DNA from: Amycolatopsis anabasis
GTDB lineage: Bacteria; Actinomycetota; Actinomycetes; Mycobacteriales; Pseudonocardiaceae
DNA length: 64,000 bases
Direction of reading: 5' to 3'
Assembly (NCBI RefSeq): GCF_009765355.1
Contig: NZ_VTHK01000007.1
Location: 234,548-298,547 of the forward strand
In this document: positions 22,248-30,001 of the stretch, one piece after another
Layout of the letters: each line of letters opens with the position of its first letter
Numbering within the stretch: the stretch's first letter is position 1
Position numbers and translations under genes: made by a program
The notes under the pieces: model-generated
What the model was told of the DNA's origin: nothing
Seen by the model: the letters and a program-made list of their open reading frames with translations, nothing else
Databases searched by the model: none

Positions 22248-22981
22248 TCTGCCCCTCCTCGGGCGATGGGGGTTTCGGCGAAGGCGCGCTCGAGGACCCA
22301 GGCGGGGTAGGTGTTGACGGTGCCGAACGCGGGATGCTGGGTCTTGCCGGGTTGTTCCCCGTCCTGGCGGAGGATTCGTCCGGCGTGGACGCCGACCCGT
22401 TGGAGGTAGGTGCGTTCGGTGGTGAATCCGTGGAGGCGGGCGTAGGCGAGCGCGGAGTACCAGTCGTGCGCGCCTTCGATCGAGTCCACTCGGGCCGCGA
22501 CTTCCCGGAGCTGGTCGGCCTGGCGTTGCTGCTCGATTTCGAGGGTGGCCTGCTGGTCGACCAGTTCGTGCAGCGCGATCGCCCAGCTCGGCAGGCGCGC
22601 CACGCGTCGTTCCACGGTCTCGGCCTGCACGGTGCGGGCGGCGAAGTACGCCTGCGCAGCCGCCACCTCGGGCTTGTTCGGGTCGCCGTTCATCGCGACC
22701 AGGTACGCGGCCTCGCGGGAGAGCTCGTAGTCCTCGCGAGGTTTCCCGCCCGTGCGCGGCGGTTTCGCAGATCGGCGAAAATGGCTGGTCACAGCCATGC
22801 CTGTGTTACTGGCGGACTGGATCGCCCGCTGGAGCGGGTTGGAGAACCGCTCCCATGTCCCGTAGGCCATGAGCCCTTGAAGGTCGCGGGCGAACCAGAA
22901 CTCCGTGCCGTCCAGACGAGTCTGCTTGATCCGGTCGAACGGCGACAGCGGTTGGCCGGAACCCGCAACGATGTCGGTCAT
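22244..22981 (-). CDS. DinD/BRO-like antirepressor protein
   Basis: 245 residues from ATG 22981, chosen for its four-base overlap with the upstream stop. An ATG 12 bases further up is possible. The N-terminal domain (LSPFDRIKQTRLDGTEFWFA, RDLQGLMAYGTWERFSNPLQ, then DYELSREAAYLVAMNGDPNK and AAAQAYFAARTVQAE) matches DinD-type damage-inducible and phage antirepressor proteins. A helical middle and a C-terminal KilA/ANT-type DNA-binding-like part (WYSALAYARLHGFTTERTYL) follow. It may relieve repression on induction. Confidence 0.8.
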   Translation of the reverse strand: MTDIVAGSGQPLSPFDRIKQTRLDGTEFWFARDLQGLMAYGTWERFSNPLQRAIQSASNTGMAVTSHFRRSAKPPRTGGKPREDYELSREAAYLVAMNGDPNKPEVAAAQAYFAARTVQAETVERRVARLPSWAIALHELVDQQATLEIEQQRQADQLREVAARVDSIEGAHDWYSALAYARLHGFTTERTYLQRVGVHAGRILRQDGEQPGKTQHPAFGTVNTYPAWVLERAFAETPIARGGAE

Positions 22982-23301
22982 GCTGGCCCCCATTCCTGGT
23001 CGGCCTTCTGGTCGGTGACCTGCTCGTCGTGCTGGAGCCGCCCCCAGGTGTGCACGATCTGCTGGTCGTCATCGCTTTCGCGGTCCGATGTGGCTCGCCA
23101 GGTACGGTGCCAGGCGTTGATGTGGTCGCCGTCGCCGATGTACCGGTCGGCGAGTTGCTGGGCGAGCGCGGCGGCGATGGCGAGCAGGGCGTGCCCGATG
23201 CCGAGGTCGAGCCAGAGCCCGGCGTCCTCGTAGGACGGGCCTTGCCGGTCGGCGAGGTCGAAGCACTCCTCGGCTTTCCGGTAGTGCTCGGGTCCGTTCA
23301 T
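22978..23301 (-). CDS. Small helical early protein
   Basis: 107 residues from ATG 23301: MNGPEHYRKAEECFDLADRQ, followed by AGLWLDLGIGHALLAIAAAL and an acidic tail. The ExYxxAExLL-like start with repeated helices is common in small actinophage proteins of unknown role. It overlaps its neighbours by four bases on each side. Confidence 0.62.
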   Translation of the reverse strand: MNGPEHYRKAEECFDLADRQGPSYEDAGLWLDLGIGHALLAIAAALAQQLADRYIGDGDHINAWHRTWRATSDRESDDDQQIVHTWGRLQHDEQVTDQKADQEWGPA

Positions 23302-23570
23302 CGGCTTCTCCGGTGCTGGTCGGCGTGGGGGCAGTCGGTGAAGTGGCTGGTGTGCAGCACGAGTCCGGCGTCGTGTGCTCCGGCGGCTTGGTTGCGGCGC
23401 AGGACCCCGGCGACGAGCTGGCCGTCTTGGACGGCCAGGAGCACGTTGCCGCGTTCGGGTGCGGGCTCGGGGTTGACCGGCATGGGCTTCCCGGCGCGGG
23501 TGGTCGCCCACAGGATCGGTGCTCCGCAGGTGCCGCAGGTGCCGCGCCAGCGGTCGAGGTTGGTGGTCAT
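23298..23570 (-). CDS. Small zinc-finger protein
   Basis: 91 residues from ATG 23570, overlapping the replication gene stop by four bases. It opens with RGTCGTCGAPILWATTRAGK (CxxC), then PMPVNPEP, and closes with HFTDCPHADQHRR, which could complete a C2CH or C2H2 metal site. This motif order recurs in small actinophage proteins next to replication genes. Function unknown. Confidence 0.65.
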   Translation of the reverse strand: MTTNLDRWRGTCGTCGAPILWATTRAGKPMPVNPEPAPERGNVLLAVQDGQLVAGVLRRNQAAGAHDAGLVLHTSHFTDCPHADQHRRSR

Positions 23571-24442
23571 GGCGGGTCCTGGTGGTTGGTGGGCCAGCCC
23601 ATCGCGTCGTTGAGGAGCTGGCGTCCGCGCCGTGCGCGGTCTTCGGCGTCGGGGTCGTGGTTGCACAGGACGGTGCCCCGGTAGCCGTCCTCGTCGCAGA
23701 GCGAGCAGTTCGCGATGGCGCGGCGCTTATCGGCCGTGGTGGCGCGGAGTTCGGCCTGCCGGGCTTCGACCCGCTTCTCGTAGGCGTCCTGCTCGGCCTG
23801 GCGCCGGGCGCGTTCACACGCGCCGCAGCGGGGCGGGTCGTCGTCGTACTCGTGGTCGAGGCACCGGACCGCATTCGGGGATGCTCTGGCCGGTGTGGTC
23901 GAACGGCCCGAGGAGGGCGGGCGAGCGGGCGCTTCGGGCGCCTGCGCGCTCGCGCGCCCTCCCGGGGAGCCCTGTAAGGGCTCCCGGTCGGGTCGGGTCG
24001 GGAGTTCAACCACACCACCAGCAGGTGCTTCAGCAGCCGCTTCGGCAGACGCTTCAGCGGGTGCTTGCCGTGTGCTTCGGGCTTTCCCGCTGGCCAGACC
24101 ACCTTTGCGTCCAGCCTCGGCCTTCTTCCGTCGTTCTTCCTCGACTTCTTCCTTGCTGGGGTTCCGCTTGGTTCCATCGCTGTCCGCTTGCCATTCGTGG
24201 AACTCGTAGCCTCCGCGCACTCGCCGCCATAGCCGCGCGGTCACTAGCTTCCGAGCCTGCTCGTCCGCGCCTGCCGGGAATAGCCACGGGAGCTGATGGT
24301 CTGGGATCAACCCGTCGGTGAGGTTGTCCGACGACCAGGAGCCAGCGACCACCCATAGGGCCAGAGCGGCGGGATCGTCCGCGAGGACCTTGCGGACCTT
24401 GTTGTGCGAGTGGAACTTGTCGTCCACTTTGAACCACGGCAT
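23567..24442 (-). CDS. Replication initiator / replisome organiser-like protein
   Basis: 291 residues: MPWFKVDDKFHSHNKVRKVL and LALWVVAGSWSSDNLTDGLI, the N-terminal winged-helix domain typical of actinophage replisome organisers. A low-complexity Ala/Pro/Glu linker follows (about 125-195), then a C-terminal zinc finger (ANCSLCDEDGYRGTVLCNHD). The architecture is that of phage O/DnaD-like proteins that bind the origin and load helicase. No helicase gene is visible, so a host helicase is probably recruited. A phage origin, if inside this gene, is not identifiable by eye. Confidence 0.75.
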   Translation of the reverse strand: MPWFKVDDKFHSHNKVRKVLADDPAALALWVVAGSWSSDNLTDGLIPDHQLPWLFPAGADEQARKLVTARLWRRVRGGYEFHEWQADSDGTKRNPSKEEVEEERRKKAEAGRKGGLASGKARSTRQAPAEASAEAAAEAPAGGVVELPTRPDREPLQGSPGGRASAQAPEAPARPPSSGRSTTPARASPNAVRCLDHEYDDDPPRCGACERARRQAEQDAYEKRVEARQAELRATTADKRRAIANCSLCDEDGYRGTVLCNHDPDAEDRARRGRQLLNDAMGWPTNHQDPP

Positions 24443-24448
24443 GGCCGG

Positions 24449-25516
24449 TCAGGACTCCAGGCTGCCGAGCACGGCGTCGAGCATCCGCTTCGGCTCGTCG
24501 CTGTCCAGGACCCCGGCGAGGGTGTCGATCGCTTGTGCAGCCTCCTTTTTAGTCAGTTCGTTGGATGAGGTGAGCGTCCGTTGCACGAGCAGGCCGACGA
24601 TGGTGAGTTTGTCCCCGCGGTCGTTCACGTCCAGTTCGCCGAGCTGGGCGTGCAGCTTGTCGAGCTGGGAGCGGGTCACCATCGCCTCTGAGTCATCCTG
24701 GACAAACTCGGCCGGGCGAGGGTCTTCGTGCCCGTCGTCGCCGGGCAACGTGGGCGGCGGGGCGGCGTTCTGCACGGGGGTCTCGGCCGCGTCCGGCGAG
24801 CGGGTTTCACCCCGCGTCTCCCCCTTGCTGGGCGCGACCCCGGGGGCACCGTTTTTCGGCGCTGTACGGCGTTTTGCGGTGCGTTTGGCAGGGGCAGGCG
24901 GGTTCGGCCGGGCCGGGCCGGTAGGGGCCGTTACCGGGCCGTTGACGGCGTCGGTCTCGGGGTAGTCCCCGTCCTCCAGTTCCTCGACGGTCAAGGCGAT
25001 GCCGCCCACCACATCGGCGAACTTCCTCCGGCACAACCTCGTGGTCGCGCGGGCGTACAGCTTGTCCTCGGGGTAGCCGCCGAGGTCGATCTTGGCTCTG
25101 CGCGCCTGGTCAGCCGTGAACGTGACCCTGGTCCAGGACTCTTCGTCCCGGCGGCGGCCTTCCAGGACGACGCGGGTGTCGGTGACCTCGATGTCGCGCA
25201 GGTGATGCCCGGCGGCCAGCACCATGCCCCGCATGATCTCGGCGGACTTACCCGGCTTGCCCTTGATGATGTGAATGTGCTGAAGCGAGGTCATCGGGCC
25301 GAGCCCCATCTCCCGGCCGGTCAGGATCGCGGCCGTCACGGCGGCGGGGTTACCGCGCATCCCCTCGGGAACGAACGGGGTGTCCGCGATCTGGGCGGCC
25401 AATCGGGACACGTCGCGGACGACGAGCACCCACTGATCCAGCTCGGTCGGGGCCTGGTGAACCGGCTGGGCGGCGGCGACCTCGCCGCCCTCGTAGCGCT
25501 GGAGTTCGCTGCTCAC
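24449..25516 (-). CDS. recT: RecT-family single-strand annealing protein
   Basis: 355 residues with a GTG start at 25516 overlapping the exonuclease stop by four bases. The folded part (about 30-190) contains AAQIADTPFVPEGMRGNPAA, AILTGREMGLGPMTSLQHIH, IIKGKPGKSAEIMRGMVLAA and GGYPEDKLYARATTRLCRRK, a clear RecT-type pattern. A long Pro/Ala/Lys-rich region and a final helical domain follow (LDKLHAQLGELDVNDRGDKL). It anneals ends made by the adjacent exonuclease. The extended C-terminus is longer than in classic RecT. Confidence 0.87.
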   Translation of the reverse strand: MSSELQRYEGGEVAAAQPVHQAPTELDQWVLVVRDVSRLAAQIADTPFVPEGMRGNPAAVTAAILTGREMGLGPMTSLQHIHIIKGKPGKSAEIMRGMVLAAGHHLRDIEVTDTRVVLEGRRRDEESWTRVTFTADQARRAKIDLGGYPEDKLYARATTRLCRRKFADVVGGIALTVEELEDGDYPETDAVNGPVTAPTGPARPNPPAPAKRTAKRRTAPKNGAPGVAPSKGETRGETRSPDAAETPVQNAAPPPTLPGDDGHEDPRPAEFVQDDSEAMVTRSQLDKLHAQLGELDVNDRGDKLTIVGLLVQRTLTSSNELTKKEAAQAIDTLAGVLDSDEPKRMLDAVLGSLES

Positions 25517-26292
25517 GCGCTCACCTCCAAGGGGGGAGGGAGGATCGCATCGCCCACGTACTCGCGGGAGCGGGCGCAGGCGCGGGAAACCTCTCGGATG
25601 TAACGGAATTCGCGGAGCTGCTGCGGCCCCGCATGCATCGGGTACAGGTCGAATCCATCGGCGCGCACGTGGATCACGGCGCATCCGTCCACCTCGATCA
25701 TCGGCCGCTCATGGCCGTCGCCGTCCACATAGGCGTCGGAGTAGCGGTACCCGGCGAGCTGCCACGCCGTCTCGCCGAACACGCCGGACCGGCTGGTCTT
25801 GATGTCGCACAGCAGCCGCTTCCGCAACGTCGGGAAGTCCGCGATGAGGTCGCCTGTTCCGGCCCACCCGTAGGAGTGCGAGACGACCACGAATTCCACG
25901 AGCACGGGTTCGATCTGGAACCGGTCGAGGAAGTCGACGTAGGACTCGACGTGTCCGGCCAGAGCGTCGGGCACCTCCACCTCGGCCCCGGCGACCAACT
26001 GCTCGGCGAGTCGATGTACTTCGGTGCCGCGTTTCGCGGCGGCGTCCCGGTCGGCGAACCGCGCCCCGGTCAGCTCCTTAAGCCGCGCGGACGGGGCCAA
26101 CTCGGCGAGCTGGTCCCAATGGTCGATCGCGTACTCCGCGGTCGTGTTCGCCGCCCAGTTGATCAGCGCGGGCTTCGGGACACCCTCGGACAGGATCGTC
26201 GTGACACCCGGGACTTTCACACCGTTGGCGTCCACGTAGGAATGGCCTCGGCCGTGGTTGCGTCGCCGGATCGGTGGGGTGTACTCGCTCAC
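25513..26292 (-). CDS. PD-(D/E)XK exonuclease (YqaJ/Cas4-like)
   Basis: 259 residues, GTG start at 26292. Motifs: VPGVTTILSEGVPKPALINW and AAAKRGTEVHRLAEQLV in the N-terminal part, then the catalytic GWAGTGDLIADF...LLCDIKTSRSGVFGE and TAWQLAGYRYSDAY. It is the recombination exonuclease partner of RecT. The protein stops soon after the core. A short C-terminal tail of the type usually found in YqaJ enzymes appears instead in the separate gene at 27727. Confidence 0.85.
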   Translation of the reverse strand: MSEYTPPIRRRNHGRGHSYVDANGVKVPGVTTILSEGVPKPALINWAANTTAEYAIDHWDQLAELAPSARLKELTGARFADRDAAAKRGTEVHRLAEQLVAGAEVEVPDALAGHVESYVDFLDRFQIEPVLVEFVVVSHSYGWAGTGDLIADFPTLRKRLLCDIKTSRSGVFGETAWQLAGYRYSDAYVDGDGHERPMIEVDGCAVIHVRADGFDLYPMHAGPQQLREFRYIREVSRACARSREYVGDAILPPPLEVSA

Positions 26293-26474
26293 GCGGCGCC
26301 CCCCCTGCGGTCGCCGGGCGCGGACAGCCGGACGCGACGGCGCACGGGGGTGACCGTGCAGACCAGAAACGCCACGGCCGGGAGCCCGCACAGCTCGCAC
26401 ACCACCGACGACGGCACCCGGTAGGGCGGGCCGTCCGCCGGGCGGAAATTCCGGGGCGCGGGGGTGGCCGTCAC
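26289..26474 (-). CDS. Small CxxC early protein
   Basis: 61 residues from GTG 26474 (a second GTG three bases upstream is possible). The only motif is VVCELCGLPAVAFLVCTVTP, a CxxC plus later Cys, embedded in a Pro/Arg-rich sequence. It overlaps both neighbours by four bases. Function unknown. Confidence 0.5.
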   Translation of the reverse strand: MTATPAPRNFRPADGPPYRVPSSVVCELCGLPAVAFLVCTVTPVRRRVRLSAPGDRRGGAA

Positions 26475-26869
26475 CACGGCGGATCATTCAGGCCGTCGTC
26501 CCCGGCCTCGGTCTCGTCGGACTCGGGCTCGGGCTCGGCCTGCTCGTCGCTGGTGGTCGGGCGTAGGGCGTCAATGGCCTCCTCCAGTTCCAGCGGTAGT
26601 TCGACCTTGCCGGTCCGGCGCTCGTGCTGGCGGCGCAGCAGCCGGTGCAGGGTTGCGGCGTCCGCTGTGGCTCCGGTGAACGCTTCGGCGGCCAGGATTT
26701 CCGCCGTGGGCACCACGTCCCCGGTCCGGACGTTGGTGCGGATCTCCTTGGTACGCACAAGAAGCACAGCAACGTGCACGTCGTCCGGGTGATCGATCAG
26801 GGACGCGGCGATCGAGGGCATCCCGTTCCGGTCGTCGGCCGGAAGGGCGGGAGCGAGTTTGACCGACAC
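26471..26869 (-). CDS. Early protein of unknown function
   Basis: 132 residues, MSVKLAPALPADDRNGMPSI with a strand VHVAVLLVRTKEIRTNVRTG, a helical part LHRLLRRQHERRTGKVELPL and a strongly acidic C-terminus (EPEPESDETEAGDD). Homologues of this layout are common beside the exonuclease and RecT genes in actinophages. The acidic tail suggests a partner of a basic or DNA-binding protein. Not identified. Confidence 0.62.
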   Translation of the reverse strand: MSVKLAPALPADDRNGMPSIAASLIDHPDDVHVAVLLVRTKEIRTNVRTGDVVPTAEILAAEAFTGATADAATLHRLLRRQHERRTGKVELPLELEEAIDALRPTTSDEQAEPEPESDETEAGDDGLNDPPW

Positions 26870-26890
26870 GGATCGGTCTCCTTCCTTGGT

Positions 26891-27172
26891 TCACGGGGCG
26901 GGGTCGCGGCCGGTCAGGACCGCCCGTATGCGGGCAAGGTCCTTCCAGGTCGGATTGGTGGGGTTCGAGGCCAGGTTTTCGATCAAGGCCAGGGCCTCGG
27001 CGAGGCGGTCTTGCAGCAGCGCGAGCGCCATCCGGTCGTTGACGGCTCCGCACGCCAGCCGCGCGTCTTCACTGCGGTGGAAGGTCGCGACGGGCCGGTC
27101 CAGGTCATGGGGTCGCGCGCCGCGCTGCTCGTACACGTGGAGGTCGACGTGCGGCCCTTGTCGCCACCTCAC
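26891..27172 (-). CDS. Early protein of unknown function
   Basis: 93 residues, GTG start at 27172 overlapping the upstream stop by four bases. Strand-rich start (MRWRQGPHVDLHVYEQRGAR), then helices (RMALALLQDRLAEALALIEN). No family is recognised. Confidence 0.58.
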   Translation of the reverse strand: MRWRQGPHVDLHVYEQRGARPHDLDRPVATFHRSEDARLACGAVNDRMALALLQDRLAEALALIENLASNPTNPTWKDLARIRAVLTGRDPAP

Positions 27173-27558
27173 GCTCTCATCCCCAACGCGTCGCGAAGCT
27201 GGCGGAGCCGCCGCTCAGCTTGCAGTGCACGAGCTTTCCACTGCTCCCGCTCCTCGAGGATGGCGTCCAGTTTGGCCAGCCGGTCCATCAAGTCGGTCAA
27301 CGGCATGTCGAGCACGGCGTCCTTGGCCGGGCGAAGCCCGTTGCGGCGGCGATTGTGCTTGCCCAAATGTGGCCGGATGCTGCGCGGGTTCTCGCTGGTG
27401 TAGTCGCAATGCGCGCAGCCGTACACGGTCGAGCCGTCCGCGAGGGTCAGCACTCGTGTTTGCGGCTGGTAAACCGGCTGTCCGGAGCGATCCGTGAACG
27501 GGGCGACGTGGGGCGTGTCAGCAACGACCGCTACCCCATCGACTTCAGTCGCGGTCAT
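27169..27558 (-). CDS. C2H2-like zinc-finger protein
   Basis: 129 residues from ATG 27558. The central segment STVYGCAHCDYTSENPRSIR followed by PHLGKHNRRRNG has the C-x2-C-x12-H-x3-H spacing of a C2H2 finger and a basic tail. A helical, coiled-coil-like C-terminus (LMDRLAKLDAILEEREQWKA) follows. It is probably a DNA-binding regulator made early. It overlaps the next upstream gene by 14 bases. Confidence 0.68.
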   Translation of the reverse strand: MTATEVDGVAVVADTPHVAPFTDRSGQPVYQPQTRVLTLADGSTVYGCAHCDYTSENPRSIRPHLGKHNRRRNGLRPAKDAVLDMPLTDLMDRLAKLDAILEEREQWKARALQAERRLRQLRDALGMRA

Positions 27559-27730
27559 GGGCACTGTCCTTTCCGGCTGACTGGTCCTCTCGGTCGCCGA
27601 AGATGAGCCCGGCAATGAGCACGTCGAACCCGACGGTCGCCCAGCCCCACCAGTCGTGGGCGAACTCGATGTCGAACAGCAGCAGCCGGAGAATGACCAG
27701 CAAGGCCACGACGCGAAGGCTGATCGTCAC
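27545..27730 (-). CDS. Small two-helix membrane protein
   Basis: 61 residues with a GTG start at 27730, overlapping the upstream stop (GTGA). Hydrophobic segments at about residues 3-18 (ISLRVVALLVILRLLLF) and 27-44 (GWATVGFDVLIAGLIFG) form two likely membrane helices. A charged tail follows. Function unknown. In an early operon such a protein may affect membrane physiology or superinfection. Confidence 0.6.
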   Translation of the reverse strand: MTISLRVVALLVILRLLLFDIEFAHDWWGWATVGFDVLIAGLIFGDREDQSAGKDSAHDRD

Positions 27731-28044
27731 GGGATCGTCTCCGGGGGGTCGGCGGCTTCCCGTCGCGGTCGGCGCGGGAACTTCAGCCGCGTCCGCTCCC
27801 GCCGGGCCGGGTACTGGTCCCACAGCTCGGGGTGGTCCCGCCACAGGCTGGTGAGGTCGATACCGGGGCGCGACTCGACTTCCCGGATCACGGCCGGGTG
27901 GCCGTCGATGGTGCCGACCTCGGCGTCCCCGAGCAGGTCGAGCAGTTCGCGTTCGGCGGCGCGCGCCCGGCCGGCGGCGGCCCGTCCGTCTCGCGCCCGA
28001 CGCACCAGTTCGGCGGCGTGGTCGAGTGGAACTTCGCGAGTCAT
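27727..28044 (-). CDS. Stand-alone protein resembling the YqaJ exonuclease tail
   Basis: 105 residues from ATG 28044. The first half is a charged helix (AAELVRRARDGRAAAGRARA). The second half, GTIDGHPAVIREVESRPGID then LTSLWRDHPELWDQYPARRE and RTRLKF, has the layout of the C-terminal tail of YqaJ-type recombinases (DGxxxxxWKxxxR...DxxxxKxxHPELYEQY...RxxxxK). In those enzymes the tail is fused to the nuclease. Here the nuclease is encoded 1.4 kb downstream. A role with the exonuclease is inferred. Confidence 0.6.
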   Translation of the reverse strand: MTREVPLDHAAELVRRARDGRAAAGRARAAERELLDLLGDAEVGTIDGHPAVIREVESRPGIDLTSLWRDHPELWDQYPARRERTRLKFPRRPRREAADPPETIP

Positions 28045-28439
28045 GCGGACCGCCGCCCGAGGTGGCCGCGGGCGCGGTCGAACGCGAGCACCTCGACCGG
28101 TGCCGGGCTGACCCACCAGCGTGTCGGGAGCGCCCCGCCGCCTTCGATCATGTCGCGCGCCAGCGCGGGAATCGCGTGGTGGTGCGCCCAATGTGGCCAG
28201 GGTTGCATGTTGGTCGTGGGCCGGACTTCCACCCGGTTTTCGGTGCGGTCGCACCCCAGGTGCTCGATGGTGAACCCGAGCGCGGACCGGTCGGGCAAGT
28301 GCAGATCGGTCAGCCACACCAGCGCAGCGCCGAGCCAGGGATGCGGATTCGGGAGCAGGGCACGCTCGGCGATGATCCCGTTCAACCGGTGGTTACACGT
28401 GTAGTGGTACAGAATCGGTGGCAGTTCGTTGAGGTCCAC
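28041..28439 (-). CDS. HYT-motif protein, possible ADP-ribosyltransferase-like fold
   Basis: 132 residues, GTG start at 28439. It begins MDLNELPPILYHYTCNHRLN and continues GIIAERALLPNPHPWLGAAL and VWLTDLHLPDRSALGF. An N-terminal (L/I)YHYT...L..I....L.P sequence followed by an 'VWLTD' strand resembles the start of ART-fold proteins such as DarT and related families. No catalytic glutamate could be assigned with confidence. Function unknown. Confidence 0.6.
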   Translation of the reverse strand: MDLNELPPILYHYTCNHRLNGIIAERALLPNPHPWLGAALVWLTDLHLPDRSALGFTIEHLGCDRTENRVEVRPTTNMQPWPHWAHHHAIPALARDMIEGGGALPTRWWVSPAPVEVLAFDRARGHLGRRSA

Positions 28440-28546
28440 GTTCTCTCCGGGGCGATGCGAGGACAGAGGTTCAGGCCGGTGGGACGCGGTGAGCTACTCG
28501 GTGCCCGGCCCGACCTCGGGCACGTCTAGCTCTGGCTGCTGCGGCA

Positions 28547-28729
28547 TCACCTCCTCCTCGGGGTCCTTGTCCGGGTCCTGCAGGGGCTTGGGGAGGAGCC
28601 AGGCGACCCACCGGCCAGGGCGCCCCATGCCCGGCGGAGGAGGTAAGCGGTGCTCCAGACCAGCCACAACAGCAGCTCGACCAGCGCGGACCGCCTGGTC
28701 AACGCGTGCGAGTGAGGGCTATCGGCCAT
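28547..28729 (-). CDS. Small one-helix membrane protein
   Basis: 60 residues from ATG 28729. One hydrophobic helix, SALVELLLWLVWSTAYLL (about residues 14-31), then a Gly/Ser/Arg-rich tail. It is short and without recognisable relatives, so it is moderately supported by the start and position only. Confidence 0.42.
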   Translation of the reverse strand: MADSPHSHALTRRSALVELLLWLVWSTAYLLRRAWGALAGGSPGSSPSPCRTRTRTPRRR

Positions 28730-28828
28730 GGTGGATTCGCCTTTCAGGAAGTGATGGGTGGTGCGCCCACCCCGGCGGAATGGGGGCGTTCGCGGCGGGG
28801 TGGACGCACCCTGCGCGGCCCAGGGGAG

Positions 28829-29089
28829 TCAGGCCGCGCGGCCCGTCCGCCGACGACGGCGCGGACGCGCATCGGGGTGTCTCCGCGTGCTCGCAGGCTC
28901 GGCGGCGGCCGCCGGGGGCAAGGTCACAGGGCGAAGCAGCCCGCTGACCTGGCGGATCACCTCGTCCGGTAGCGGTGGCGCGCTGTCCACGAGGCCCACG
29001 ATCGCCGCCCACTCGTCCTCGGGCAGCGTCGCGCCAGCGGCGGCGCGAGCCTTCTCGACGGAGGCGCGAATCTCGGCGGCGTTCTTCAT
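28829..29089 (-). CDS. Small protein downstream of the XRE regulator
   Basis: 86 residues from ATG 29089, overlapping the regulator stop by four bases. The helical part is MKNAAEIRASVEKARAAAGA, then LPEDEWAAIVGLVDSAPPLP and DEVIRQVSGLLRPV. The C-terminus is Arg-rich (RRRRRTG). Co-expression with the HTH regulator suggests a role in the lysis-lysogeny switch, but this is inference. Confidence 0.62.
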   Translation of the reverse strand: MKNAAEIRASVEKARAAAGATLPEDEWAAIVGLVDSAPPLPDEVIRQVSGLLRPVTLPPAAAAEPASTRRHPDARPRRRRRTGRAA

Positions 29090-29346
29090 GCTGCGTCGAC
29101 CGCCTTGACGTACGGGCCAACGAGCTCGGGGCAGTCCAGCTCGAACAGGGAGCCCCGCTCGACCTCCAGGGCGTCCTCAATCCGGGCCGCCGTATCCGGG
29201 GTCACCGTGGACCGCTTGCCCTGCATCAGCAGGTTGATCGAGGTCGGGGTCAATCCGCTCCGCCGCGCGAGTTGGCGCTGGGAGCCCTTGGCCATTGTGG
29301 CCTCGACCAGGGCGTTGAGGTCGCGCACACGTACTGAGACCGTCAT
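29086..29346 (-). CDS. XRE-family HTH regulator
   Basis: 86 residues from ATG 29346. The Cro/CI-type HTH is clear: ALVEATMAKGSQRQLARRSG, LTPTSINLLMQGKRSTVTPD and TAARIEDALEVERGSLFEL. It is likely the prophage repressor or Cro-like switch protein, placed between the promoter at 29438-29467 and the early operon. No C-terminal oligomerisation or RecA-cleavage domain is present. Confidence 0.8.
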   Translation of the reverse strand: MTVSVRVRDLNALVEATMAKGSQRQLARRSGLTPTSINLLMQGKRSTVTPDTAARIEDALEVERGSLFELDCPELVGPYVKAVDAA

Positions 29347-29437
29347 GCGGGAGTGGCCTTTCGTTTTCTCACTCGGAGCGCATCGGTCGGCAGGAGGGTG
29401 AGGATCTGCGTGGTGCGCGGTTCGTTGAATGACGCCC

Positions 29438-29467
29438 AGGCTAATCACGTTCAAGACACGCCGTCAA
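29438..29467 (-). promoter_or_regulatory. Promoter of the XRE regulator gene
   Basis: On the minus strand TTGACG (29462-29467) and TAGCCT (29438-29443) are 18 bases apart, a good actinobacterial sigma-70-type pair, about 90 bases before the ATG. A second TTGACA lies 27 bases upstream at about 29490-29496 and may be part of another promoter or operator. Confidence 0.6.
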
Positions 29468-29713
29468 CACCCAAGAAACCCCCGATTCAGTGTCAACCGT
29501 GATTTGATTACGTGTTCTCTAACGACCGCGCTAAGTAATATACCCCGATCGGGCCAAAAGGCGAGGAATTCCATTTCCCATCCTTTCGCCACTCGCCGCC
29601 ACCTCACCGACGGCGAGCCACCCGCTCCATGCAGCGCAGGTGCAGGACCTGCAAGGACGCCACCGAGCACGCGCCCCAGCAAGGACAGCCATGTTCCCTT
29701 CAACGTAAATCGA

Positions 29714-29781
29714 CCAACTCTCGAAAGTTAGAAAGAAGTTGGAATTAGCTAACCCCAACTCCGGGTCCAAGTTGGCCAACT
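29714..29781. promoter_or_regulatory. Operator array with AGTTGG/CCAACT half-sites
   Basis: CCAACT at 29714 and 29755, AGTTGG at 29737, and a perfect 12-base palindrome AGTTGGCCAACT at 29770-29781 all lie within 68 bases of a gene-free, AT-richer stretch (29468-29952). The repeated half-sites look like binding sites of a dimeric regulator, most simply the XRE protein. Confidence 0.6.
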
Positions 29782-29952
29782 CTAACTCAGCAAAAGGACG
29801 AGCTTTCAATAACCTGTGTTGTCGAAACCGCGTTGATCTCTATGGCCGTCCTGGGCGGCGAGCAAGACAAAGTCGAAATCCGAGCGAGAAATCCCGATCG
29901 ATTGTCGGAGAAGCGAACCACCACAGAGCACAGACCCTTCTGCGAACAAGCG

Positions 29953-29983
29953 AGCCCCCGGTCAGCTTGGCTGGCCGGGGGCT
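29953..29983 (-). terminator. Terminator of the att-proximal operon
   Basis: AGCCCCCGGTCAGC (29953-29966) pairs with GCTGGCCGGGGGCT (29970-29983) with one mismatch and a three-base loop. It lies 19 bases after the stop at 30002 and ends the minus-strand operon 32634-30002. The U tract is weak. Confidence 0.7.
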
Positions 29984-30001
29984 CTGCTTCGAACGAGTTG
30001 G

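Noticed and set aside
28490..28546. 17-codon minus-strand frame (MPQQPELDVPEVGPGTE)
   Set aside because: Too short and without supporting motif, though an upstream GGAGG-like sequence exists.
29531..29693. Short minus-strand open frame in the switch region starting with ATG 29693 (MAVLAGARARW...)
   Set aside because: It has a GGG-containing sequence only three bases before the start, no recognisable fold and no coding bias. The stretch is better explained as a control region.
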